Source: JBOGWY01 sp050694015
Lineage (GTDB): Bacteria > Actinomycetota > CADDZG01 > WHSQ01
Assembly (NCBI GenBank): GCA_050694015.1
Contig: JBOGWY010000052.1
Location: 1-18,189 of the forward strand
Direction of reading: 5' to 3'
Length of the DNA stretch: 18,189 nucleotides
In this document: piece after piece, positions 1 to 6,776 of the stretch
Position numbering within the stretch: the stretch's first letter is position 1
Layout: each line of letters begins with the position of its first letter
Program-made: the position numbers and the translations under genes
Notes under the pieces: model-generated
Told to the model about the DNA's origin: nothing
What the model saw: the letters and a program-made list of their open reading frames with translations, nothing else
The model's database searches: none

Positions 1-404
1 GAAGTAGGTGGATCGGGCGATCAGTCTGTCGGGGTCTTCATTCGTTCATGTGAGGGCCATCACAGTCGCGGGAGCTCCGTAAGTCCATTACGCCAAGCTG
101 ACTTTTTCCTTACTTCTTCCTAACGAGGGACATTCAAGCCCGTAGAGGGGCCAAACTCCATTGGAGAAGTCTTTGAAAAGTCTCTAAGAAGTCTTGGTGG
201 GCGCCTACAAGCGCTGGTGCTCCGCCGACCTAAGACAGGCGAAATCGATTTGATAAGGGTCCGGGTGAGACGTTCGAGCGCTGCCCAGTCACATCCGGTT
301 GGCCAGGCCACCTCGAACTAGGGGCGCATTGACCTTTACAGGTGGGGCGGCGAGCAGGGCCTACTTTCCTAGAGGAGGTAGCTCAGTCACCTAGGACAAC
401 TCAG
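1..404. other. Gene-poor, lower-GC stretch
   Basis: No convincing gene is visible here on either strand. The short open frames lack ribosome sites, and their translations are basic and of odd composition. The stretch is visibly richer in A and T than the genes further right, which fits its position inside the putative integrated element that ends near 2763. It holds a short run of 11-bp-spaced direct repeats at 167-199. Bases 378-386 and 400-408 form an imperfect inverted repeat overlapping the stop of the small ORF at 405. A 40-codon open frame enters from the left edge on the plus strand and stops at 121-123, but it has no recognisable motif. Confidence 0.5.
167..199. repeat. Three 11-bp-period direct repeats (AAGTCTY)
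   Basis: AAGTCTT, AAGTCTC and AAGTCTT begin at 167, 178 and 189, an exact 11-bp period, in AT-richer non-coding DNA. Direct repeats of 11 bp are typical of DNA sites for OmpR/PhoB-type response regulators, which bind head-to-tail on one face of the helix. The functional reading is inference only, and no downstream gene could be assigned to the site. Confidence 0.35.
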
Positions 405-590
405 CTACTCGGTGTCCTCCGAGTCCTTAAAGATCAATGTGACCTCATTGCCCGAACGAGCCGCGGAGCCGGCGATCATCTGCATGTCAGGCGAACCCGG
501 GTCGGATTCACCTACGGCCTGCATCACCGGTTCGCCGGGATCGGGCGACTCGGGGGAAGCGGGGACCTCTTCACGCGGTTCGTCCGGCAT
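405..590 (-). CDS. Small acidic Pro/Glu-rich hypothetical protein
   Basis: This is a 61-residue ORF starting at the ATG at 590, with a weak AGGA about 8 nt upstream. The same frame can be extended to a TTG at 620. The product is acidic and rich in Pro, Glu and Asp, begins MPDEPREEV and has no membrane segment or known domain. It lies 38 bp downstream of, and on the same strand as, the frameshifted membrane-protein gene, so they may form one transcript. Its motif SDPGSPDM resembles ADPGSPTM in the N-terminal tail of that neighbour, which argues mildly that it is coding and related. It could also be a chance open frame. Confidence 0.35.
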   Translation of the reverse strand: MPDEPREEVPASPESPDPGEPVMQAVGESDPGSPDMQMIAGSAARSGNEVTLIFKDSEDTE

Positions 591-628
591 GCCGATAATC
601 CTAATGCTGATGGGGACCAATCTGGGGC

Positions 629-1281
629 TTATTCAAAGAGAAGAACTCCGATACCGAGAGCGACCAGGACAACCGCAGCGACCTCCGCAGCAATCGCCCT
701 GGTGAGAAGGTTGACCTTGTGCGGGTTGCGCTCCCGAAAGGACTCGATGCTCTTGACTCTGGCTTCGGACGCTCGTCTCGTACCGAGAGCAACGTCCTCG
801 TAGTTCCAGGCGATAGGCGACAGCGTCTTTCGTAGCCATGCGGCGTCCACCTCTTCGTAGAAATCGGGACGGTTCGTCAGGATCCCGAATATGCCTGCGA
901 AGGCGAACGCAACGAGCGCGAGGCCGAAAAGGACCTTGGACGGTCCGGGGAGCGTGAAATCTGTCGCTTCGGTCGCTACCGCTCCGATCGCAAATAAGAG
1001 GGTTACGAGCGTGCCTGATGAAGTGACAACAGCCAAGCCCCGCTGTTGCAGTGATTCCTTCCGAGCCCGTTCCTCGCCGAGCTGCTCCTGGATGAGCGCC
1101 TCGTAAGCGAGTCCCGCGAATTCCTTGGTCAGCGGGATTCCCCGGAAGGTTTTTCGTCCTTCTCGAAGTAATCCATCGTGGGCGACCCGGGGTCGGCTCC
1201 CTCGGGGACTGCTTGCTGGTCGGGTTGGCTCTCCTGCGTCGGCTGTGGTTCGGCAGGTTCTTTGTTGGCGCTCTCAGACAT
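629..1281 (-). CDS. Membrane protein, interrupted by a one-base frameshift
   Basis: Translation starts at the ATG at 1281, with AAGGAG 7 nt upstream, and runs through a Pro/Glu/Gln-rich cytosolic tail. In that frame it stops early at 1129-1131 after 50 residues. The -1 frame carries a long conserved-looking continuation (IPLTKEFAGLAYEAL, then RKESLQQRGLAVV) to a stop at 629. That frame has no good start of its own; the TTG at 1036 would sit inside an apparent helix. Adding one C after the TTC codon at 1165-1167 joins the halves as MDYFREGRKTF and gives 217 residues. The corrected protein has a charged, probably coiled helix, two adjacent membrane helices, a cytosolic loop with NRPDFYEE, and a third membrane helix at the C-terminus. 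Function is unknown. Whether the frameshift is real or an assembly error cannot be told from the sequence. Confidence 0.75.
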
Positions 1282-1382
1282 CCTGCACTCCTTGAAGCGA
1301 CGTGATAGCTGTGCGCAACAGCATCGCGGGTTGTAACGGAATCATCAAGGAGGCCCGGAGAGCGGATGGCTATCCTTGCCGG

Positions 1383-2543
1383 ATGCAGCGGCCGAAGCGG
1401 CGGTTGGGCAGGTGTGTCGCCTTCTTCTTGCTACTCCTCCCCGCCTGTTCCTCAAGTGGGGAGCCAGCACGCGGCGACGGGGGCGGAACGCTGGTCCGGG
1501 TCCGTACCATGTTCGATGGTGCGGACTTCCACTCCGACTACGCGGTGTTGGTGAATGAAGGGGTCATCTCGGCCGTCGGTCCCGCTGATGAGATCGGGAA
1601 CGGAACGGAGGAGACGGTCGACCTCGGAGCAGCAACGCTGCTTCCCGGTGTAATCGATCTCCATGTCCATCTCGGTTCTGTCTACAGCTACGACGACCTC
1701 CCCGAGAAGGGCGTGACAACGGTCCGGGATCTCGCAACCGAAGACATCCTTGCGTCCCCCGAGCCTCGCACGCTGAGGGTGATAGCTGCGGGTCCGATCA
1801 TCACCGTGCCCGGTGGCTATCCCATTCCAGTATGGGGTTCGACCATCGCGGCCCCGATTGATGGACCCGACGAGGCGCGCGCGAAGGTTCGCGGCCTCGC
1901 AGATAAGGGAGCCGGGGTCATCAAGATCGCGATCACAGAAGGTTTCAAAGGATCCTGGCCGACGCTTTCGGTCCCGGAGACCCGGGCCATCGTGGAACAA
2001 GCTCACGCCCGCGGACTGATCGTGACGGCACACCTGGACGATGCAGCAGGCGTTCGGCGCGCCTTGCAGGGCGGGGTCGACGAATGGGCCCATATCCCAT
2101 GCTTCGAAGTACCCACAAATCTTCTCCGCCAAGCAGTCGCCAGAGGCATAGACGTGGTCGCCACGCTCCACGTGCAACGGGGGTGTCCCGCGTCCATGAG
2201 GAATGCGAAGGCTTTCGTCGCGGCCGGAGGCACGCTCCTGTATGGAAGCGATCTTGGAAATGCGGGCATTCCCTTCGGCATCGATGTCACTGAACTGGAG
2301 CTGATGAAACGATCGGGGCTCTCGGTCGAAGAAGCCTTGGCTTCCGCGACCTCACTCGCAGGCAAGGCCCTGGGCTTGCGCGTGGGCTCTCTTTCACCGG
2401 GTGCGCCCGCGGACCTCATTGCCGTGGCGGGCAATGTGCGCCGCGATATGTCGCTCTTGTCAGACCCGATTTTCGTTATGGCAGACGGCGAGGTGATTCT
2501 CGAGTCGGGCGAACCGGATGAGCTGCCCGGGGCGACACCGTAA
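1383..2543 (+). CDS. Lipoprotein amidohydrolase (imidazolonepropionase/prolidase-like)
   Basis: Probably a metal-dependent hydrolase of the amidohydrolase superfamily, anchored outside the membrane, with unknown substrate. The ATG at 1383 is chosen because it gives a classic lipoprotein signal: a basic start, a hydrophobic core (FFLLLL) and the lipobox LPAC with Cys22. The GTG at 1302 would bury this signal. An AAGGAGG lies at 1347-1353, too far upstream to serve 1383 well, so the start is not certain. The 386-residue product has the expected metal-site series: HVH (His94, His96), a Lys in VIKIAI (Lys181), His217 in TAHLDD, His237 in EWAHIPC and Asp290 in YGSDLGN. The C-terminal part (LSPGAPADLIAV) is the usual return of the small beta domain. 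It stands alone on the plus strand inside the putative integrated element. Confidence 0.85.
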   Translation: MQRPKRRLGRCVAFFLLLLPACSSSGEPARGDGGGTLVRVRTMFDGADFHSDYAVLVNEGVISAVGPADEIGNGTEETVDLGAATLLPGVIDLHVHLGSVYSYDDLPEKGVTTVRDLATEDILASPEPRTLRVIAAGPIITVPGGYPIPVWGSTIAAPIDGPDEARAKVRGLADKGAGVIKIAITEGFKGSWPTLSVPETRAIVEQAHARGLIVTAHLDDAAGVRRALQGGVDEWAHIPCFEVPTNLLRQAVARGIDVVATLHVQRGCPASMRNAKAFVAAGGTLLYGSDLGNAGIPFGIDVTELELMKRSGLSVEEALASATSLAGKALGLRVGSLSPGAPADLIAVAGNVRRDMSLLSDPIFVMADGEVILESGEPDELPGATP

Positions 2544-2658
2544 CGCGGGCGCTTGCGGGTTGACGTTGTTTGGGCAGGAGTCATGGCCCTCTATCTAGCG
2601 AAAACGTGCTGGCTCGGTGAACGGTCACACGAATTGGGACGCAAAAAGGCCGCGAGGC

Positions 2659-2829
2659 GTCACGAAACAACGAGAAACGCCGGCAAACGCCCGCAAGCGA
2701 AAGTGCAGGTCAGGGGCGGTTTCGGCGCGAAAGCGCAGGTCACGAAACAGGCCTCCAGCAAACTTCTAATCCGAGGGTCGGGGGTTCGAATCCCTCCGGG
2801 CGCGCTGCATAAGCCCAGGTCACGGGCCG
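2659..2829. repeat. GTCA boxes in 10-bp phase around the tRNA fragment
   Basis: GTCACGAAACA occurs exactly at 2659-2669 and 2739-2749. Related boxes GTCAGGGGCGG and GTCACGGGCCG lie at 2709-2719 and 2819-2829. Box starts differ by 50, 30 and 80 bp, all multiples of 10, so the boxes lie roughly on one helical face. The second and fourth share a wider match (CAGGTCA, then GGGC and GTTT) at 2706 and 2816. Three boxes lie on the element side and one on the chromosomal side of the tRNA fragment, the arrangement expected of arm-type sites for an integrase or excisionase. That role is inference. The region 2544-2830 holds no convincing gene. Confidence 0.4.
2763..2804 (+). tRNA. 3' fragment of tRNA-Arg(TCT); probable attachment site
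   Basis: The fragment reads, in order: anticodon loop CTTCTAA (anticodon TCT at 2765-2767), 3' anticodon stem TCCGA, variable loop GGGTC, T stem GGGGG with loop TTCGAAT and stem CCCTC, acceptor strand CGGGCGC, and discriminator G. No CCA is encoded. Upstream there is no acceptor partner GCGCCCG and no D-arm, and the bases before 2763 do not complete the anticodon stem. A tRNA 3' portion that begins at the anticodon loop is what remains at the distal end when a tyrosine recombinase integrates into a tRNA gene. The intact gene and the integrase are then expected to the left, outside the window. It is not a functional tRNA as it stands. Confidence 0.8.
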
Positions 2830-2830
2830 T

Positions 2831-3464
2831 TTAGAAAGGGTTGCCTCCCGTGATGCGATGCGCGGCTTCGGCATCAACGTCGTGACCCTCGACTTCACAC
2901 CATGCCCGACCGATGCCGCGGATCGCCTGCGGGTACACGATCAGGGTGCCGGAACGGCTTGATCGCCGCGAGGTAAGAGCGGCCGAAGCGACCGTTCGGC
3001 TTCACCAAGATGGCCATCTGCCCGCGGTACCCGGCGGCTCCATCGGGAACCCAGCCAAGATGGATGACGCCATGAACCGTGCGGTTGGCGACCTCAGCGG
3101 CGAATTCGTTGTCGGTCCTGTAGAGCGGCGTGAACGGCGCGCCTTCGACTTGGAGATCGAGCGCCGTGTCACTGAGATCATCCGGTAATCGCTCGCCCAG
3201 CGACTCCACCCTCGCGCCGATCCCACCCCCCGCGCCGTCCCATCCGAGGATCTCACCGAGCTTCGTTCTGACGGTGAAGAGCGTCCGGACGAGATGCGGC
3301 GTGTCACGGGCCGGGTCGAACGACGCGATGAGTTCTACGAGGTCGGGGAAGTCGTCCTCGCCGCCCGGTGTCGGCAGCGCCCACACGTCCTCGAGTTCGA
3401 AATCAGCGGTGTATCCATCGATGCGCCAGTGCTGTGCCGCATGCGCGCTTTTCGGCAACCTCAC
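2831..3464 (-). CDS. DUF2867 family protein, C-terminus frameshifted
   Basis: The GTG at 3464 begins MRLPKSAHAAQHWRI, followed by the family-typical DFELEDVWALPTPGG and, near the middle, TDNEFAAEVANRTVHGV, HLGWVPDG and KPNGRFGRSYLAAIKPFRH. These match the DUF2867 family, whose biochemical function is unknown. In the original frame the gene ends early at 2895 with an unrelated tail. Removing one C from the CCC at 2944-2946 (minus-strand sense) gives FRHLIVYPQAIRGIGRAW, the expected family ending, and a stop at 2831, for about 210 residues. The gene lies 81 bp downstream of a four-helix membrane protein on the same strand and is probably co-transcribed with it under the divergent TetR. It is either a recent pseudogene or carries an indel error. 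Confidence 0.8.
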
Positions 3465-3545
3465 TTCAAGCTTCGATCGGCTCGCCGTGCGGGGGCGTCA
3501 ACAACCCCGAACCGATCCGGCTTGGACGAGGAAGATCCGGGGAGA

Positions 3546-3932
3546 TCACGTGGACGCCACCCAGCACAGGACCGCGACGACGACCCAGACCACCGGGATG
3601 GGCAGACGCCGGATGTCGTGACGTCCACGCCGCGCGATCACGAACGCCATCACCGCGGCGACCGCCCACATCGCGGCGAACCACCGCAGCACCAGCGTTT
3701 CCGCATCGACGTCGGGAGCCCGCGCCAGCGATAACAGCAGACCGCCCGACGTGAGTGCGAACAGCGTGACGATGTGCCACGTCACGCGGATCATGAGATC
3801 CATCATCGAAGGCGAGCTCGACATCGGCTCCTGCGAACCGAGTCTCGGAAGGACTCGGAGTTGCCCGAGCGTCTCGTGGCCGATGCCGAGCGCCACCGTG
3901 ATCAATCCCGCTATCGCTACCGCCGCTCTCAT
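3546..3932 (-). CDS. Small four-helix membrane protein
   Basis: The product is 128 residues. The ATG at 3932 is preceded by AGAGGA at good spacing. Four hydrophobic segments are visible, at about residues 3-18, 48-70, 80-99 and 109-126. A GHE motif follows the first helix, and a short Met/Ser-rich loop (SSSPSMMDLM) precedes the second. I do not recognise a named family with known function. The gene is divergent from the TetR gene and shares its 53-bp intergenic region and palindromic operator, so it is very likely a target of that regulator. The DUF2867 gene follows on the same strand, which suggests a two-gene operon. Confidence 0.8.
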   Translation of the reverse strand: MRAAVAIAGLITVALGIGHETLGQLRVLPRLGSQEPMSSSPSMMDLMIRVTWHIVTLFALTSGGLLLSLARAPDVDAETLVLRWFAAMWAVAAVMAFVIARRGRHDIRRLPIPVVWVVVAVLCWVAST

Positions 3933-3961
3933 CGGAGTCCTCTCGCTCCGCCGTACGCTGC

Positions 3962-3989
3962 CGTATGGCGACCATACGATAGCGTATGG
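3962..3989. promoter_or_regulatory. TetR operator with three alternating half-sites
   Basis: CGTATGG (3962-3968), CCATACG (3972-3978) and CGTATGG (3983-3989) form two overlapping perfect inverted repeats that share the central half-site, with spacers of 3 and 4 bp. The site lies between the divergent membrane-protein and TetR genes. The third half-site overlaps the TetR start codon at 3986. Autoregulation and control of the divergent operon are the natural inference for a TetR-family protein. Confidence 0.75.
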
Positions 3990-4576
3990 ACATGCGCAAA
4001 CCGGACCAGCGCCGCCTCACGCCCGACGACTGGGCGCGGGCCGCTCTCGATGCCATCGCCCGGGGTGGCGTCGGAGCCGTCGCCGTGGAAACGCTCGCCG
4101 CGGAGCTGGGCGCAACCAAGGGCAGCTTCTACTGGCACTTCAAGAACCGCGACGCCCTGATCGACGCGGCGCTCGAGCGCTGGGAGCAGCGTCGCACCGA
4201 CGCGGTCATCGAACATCTCGAGCACGAGCCCGATCCCACACGGCGGTTGAGGCTGCTGCTGGAGGGGGGCTTCGAACTGGGGCCCACAGATCGTGCCGAG
4301 ATCGCGCTGCTCGCCAACCCCGGGCACCCGGCCGCGCTCCGGGCGGTACGCCGGGTGACGGAGCGCAGGATCGGCTACCTATCCGATCAATTGGAGGCGC
4401 TCGGTTGGAACGCTCGCGACGCGCGCGATCGCGCCGTTCTGATCGCGTACGTCTACGTCGGACACATCCAACTTGCACACATCGCGCCGAAGCTCACCGG
4501 TGCAGATTCGCAACAGCGACAGATCGAGCTTGCGTTCAACGCGCTCGTCCAAGGGGCGGCGGCGGTTTTCCGATAG
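3986..4576 (+). CDS. TetR/AcrR family transcriptional regulator
   Basis: The 196-residue length is normal for the family. The N-terminal helix-turn-helix is clear: VETLAAELGATKGSFYWHFKNRDAL at about residues 34-58. The rest is a helical ligand-binding and dimerisation domain that shows no ligand. The start ATG at 3986 lies within the operator and has no upstream Shine-Dalgarno, so the message may be leaderless, which is common in actinobacteria; the ATG at 3992 is an alternative. It is divergent from the four-helix membrane protein and DUF2867 genes, which it probably represses. Its 3' end overlaps by 41 bp the proposed readthrough end of the convergent antiporter gene. Confidence 0.9.
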   Translation: MDMRKPDQRRLTPDDWARAALDAIARGGVGAVAVETLAAELGATKGSFYWHFKNRDALIDAALERWEQRRTDAVIEHLEHEPDPTRRLRLLLEGGFELGPTDRAEIALLANPGHPAALRAVRRVTERRIGYLSDQLEALGWNARDARDRAVLIAYVYVGHIQLAHIAPKLTGADSQQRQIELAFNALVQGAAAVFR

Positions 4577-6179
4577 AGATCACGGGCTGCGTAACCATCG
4601 GGGTCTTCGGCTCCACGGCATAACGCTGTCGCCACGCGTCGTAGCCCCCGCCCAGCGGGCGCGCGACGATGCCCCGCCGCTGCAACTGGAGCGCCACCCG
4701 GGCGCTCGTCCCCTCACTCGGTCAGGTGCAGTACGGAACGACAAGGCGCGCCGCCTCGTCGGGCTCCCACGATCCGACCTCATCGGGAAGCAGGCGGATG
4801 CTCGCCGGGATCTGGCCCTCGTCGCGGTCGTATTGCGAGCGGCTCCGCACGTCGAGCACGATCGGCGGATCATCGGAGTCCAGCATGGCGCGGAGTTCTT
4901 CGACGCTCACGCGTTCGATCGTCTCGGGGGTGGACGCGAAGAGGCCGGTCGCCGTCGCCTCTCGCTCTTCGGCGAGGGTCTCCGCGAGTACCGACTTCGC
5001 GTAACGATTCACGAGTGGCGTTGCCGACACTCCGTGCACGACGACGGAGACGATCACGACCAGGCCCGCGGCCGCGAACAGCAGGTCGCTCCCCGGCACG
5101 CCGGCGATCACGATAAGAAGCGCGAACAGCATCGAGTTGAGCCCGCGGGGGCCGAACCACGCGATGAAGCCCTTCGCGGCTCGACTCAGACGCGCCGCGC
5201 GCAGGCTGAGGACGCCGCCGATCGCGAGCGGCCTGATCACGAAGATCGCCGCGACTGCGAACAACAGGGCACCGGACAGCTCGAGAACGCCCAGCGCCGA
5301 GGACAGGACAACGCCGAACATCACGAACGCGATCAACATCAGCATCTCGGCGGCCGCCTCCCCGAACTCGAGGAAGCAATCGCAGAGCTCACGATCGAGG
5401 ATCGTCACCGCGAACCCTGCCGCGAACGCGGCGAGGAACCCGTCGCCCCCCACCGCTACCCCGGCGGCGTATGCACCGAGGACAAGGCCTACGCCGTACA
5501 GAGCCTGGTACTCACGCCTGATCCCGAAGCGCTTGTCGGCGCGCGCCATGAGCCCCGACCCCACGGCCCCCACGACGAAACCGGTCGCGGGCCCCACGAT
5601 CAGGAGTGTCACGGCGAACAACGCCCACTCGGTAGCTCCACCGACGTCCTGGTTGGCGATCGCGACCAGGACGAGCAGGAGCGGGAGCACGATGACGTCG
5701 TTCGTACCCGCCTCGATCTTGAGGGCCTGACGGACCGAGCGCGGAAGCCGCGGATCGCGCACGACGTCGCGCAGTACGACGGGATCGGTAGACGACAGGA
5801 TCGCACCGAGCAGGAAGGCGATGATCGGCGACACATCCAGCAGCAGGATCGCGGCCCCCGCGACGAGCAGGACGATCAGGAACGTTCCGGGTCCGAGAGA
5901 CAGGGCGGGGACCAGCCATTCGTGTCGCTCGCGAGCGAACTCCAGGTTCACGGCATCGAGGAAGAGGACGAGCGCGAGCGTTGCGGTGGCCACGACCTCG
6001 AGCGCGAGGTCGTGGATGCCCACGTGGATGATGTCGAGGCCGTTCGCACCGAAGAGGAACCCGAGGCCGAGGAAGAGCATCGGGAACGACAGCGGCGCGC
6101 GCTCGACGACACCGGCGAGCAACGCCGAAGCCGTGAGTACTACGGAGAGCAGTACGAAGCCGGTGAGGAGATCGCTCAC
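4536..6179 (-). CDS. Na+/H+ antiporter-rhodanese fusion, candidate selenoprotein (in-frame TGA at 4722-4724)
   Basis: The GTG at 6179 starts a 12- to 13-helix cation/proton antiporter of the CPA1 (NhaP-like) type. STDPVV (from about residue 130), EAGTND (156-161) and FGPRGLNS (342-349) mark the transport core. A rhodanese domain starts near residue 421 (VLDVRSRSQYD, GQIPASIRL) and reaches the catalytic-position Cys484 in VVPYCT. The next codon, 486, is TGA. Reading through it as selenocysteine (U) gives PSEGTSARVALQLQRRG and RPLGGGYDAW, exactly the missing second half of the rhodanese fold. The frame ends at 4536 for 547 residues. Homologues as I recall them have Cys at the U position (YCTCP), giving Cys-x-Cys. 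A SECIS-like hairpin follows. Alternatives are a TGC-to-TGA error or a true truncation at 4722. It lies 39 bp downstream of a DsbA-like thioredoxin gene and is probably in one operon with it. Confidence 0.8.
4689..4721 (-). promoter_or_regulatory. Bacterial SECIS-like hairpin after the in-frame TGA
   Basis: On the minus strand, 14 nt after the TGA, GAGCGCC (4707-4701) pairs perfectly with GGCGCTC (4695-4689) around the loop CGGGT (4700-4696). The TGA-to-loop distance is 21 nt, and the loop has G at its second position. Known bacterial SECIS elements have a small apical loop about 16-37 nt after UGA, with a G in its first two bases. The match is good, but a 7-bp GC-rich hairpin can also occur by chance in DNA of this composition. 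Confidence 0.6.
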
Positions 6180-6218
6180 GACGCAATCGTAGAGGTCGCG
6201 CTCGCCGTGCCGCCGTTT

Positions 6219-6758
6219 CTAGCTGTGCGCCGCGCTGCGTGCCTCGCTGGCGGCCTCGATCGCGCTCACCAGCGAGTCCACGTCATGAGGTCCTTCGTAG
6301 AGCGTTCCGTTGAGGAAGAACGTCGGAGTAGTAGTGATGCCGGCGTCCAGGGCCGTCTCACCCTGGAGCTTGACCCGCACCAGCAGCGCGCGGTCGCGTA
6401 CATCGGCGCGGAAGGCCTCGATATCGAGCCCGACCTCCGTCGCGTGCCGGATGAGATCGTCGTACTCCAGCGAATGCTGGTGCTCGAAGAGATGGTCGTG
6501 CATCTCCCAGAACCGGCCCTGGCGGGCGGCGGCCTCCGAGGTCACCGCCGCGCGCACCGAGAACGGATGCACCTCATCGCGAGCGAGATGCCGGAAGACG
6601 ACGCGCGCGTCCAGCTCGTCGAGCCTGTCGCGCAGCTGCTTCAGCTGAAAGTGAGCACGCCCGCAATGGGGGCACTCGAATTCTCCGTATTCGATCAGCG
6701 TCACCGCCGCATCGGCCGGGCCGTAGACGTGGTCATCAGGTGTGACCGGATCGACCAT
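6219..6758 (-). CDS. DsbA-like thioredoxin-fold oxidoreductase
   Basis: The ATG at 6758 is chosen because GGAGG lies 7 nt upstream; the frame also runs back to a GTG inside the inverted repeat at 6777-6805. The 179-residue protein has the dithiol motif CPHC (Cys29, Cys32) after DAAVTLIEYGEFE, a helical insert (GRFWEMHDHLFEHQ) and the cis-proline motif TTPTFFLNG. It therefore probably catalyses thiol-disulfide exchange. No signal peptide is present, so it acts in the cytosol unless the start is wrong. Close relatives occur as C-terminal domains of NhaA-type antiporters and as free proteins. Its position directly upstream of the antiporter-rhodanese gene suggests it reduces, or shares redox partners with, the Cys-x-Sec rhodanese; this is inference. 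Confidence 0.88.
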   Translation of the reverse strand: MVDPVTPDDHVYGPADAAVTLIEYGEFECPHCGRAHFQLKQLRDRLDELDARVVFRHLARDEVHPFSVRAAVTSEAAARQGRFWEMHDHLFEHQHSLEYDDLIRHATEVGLDIEAFRADVRDRALLVRVKLQGETALDAGITTTPTFFLNGTLYEGPHDVDSLVSAIEAASEARSAAHS

Positions 6759-6776
6759 CGTTTCCTCCTCACGCGA

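Noticed and set aside
371..410. tRNA-like string GGTAGCTCAGT near the left edge
   Set aside because: No closing D-stem, anticodon arm, T-arm or acceptor partner follows, so it is neither a tRNA nor the missing 5' half of the tRNA-Arg.
1129..1131. The early TGA in the split membrane-protein gene as another selenocysteine codon
   Set aside because: Reading through it does not continue a conserved domain; the continuation is in a different frame, so a frameshift explains it better.
1302..1382. Upstream GTG start for the amidohydrolase, adding 27 residues
   Set aside because: It would bury the lipoprotein signal peptide, and the added residues do not look like a conserved part of the protein.
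2553..2834. A 93-codon plus-strand ORF running across the tRNA fragment
   Set aside because: Its end (SGVRIPPG) is just the translated T-arm of the tRNA, and the rest is basic low-complexity sequence with no ribosome site.
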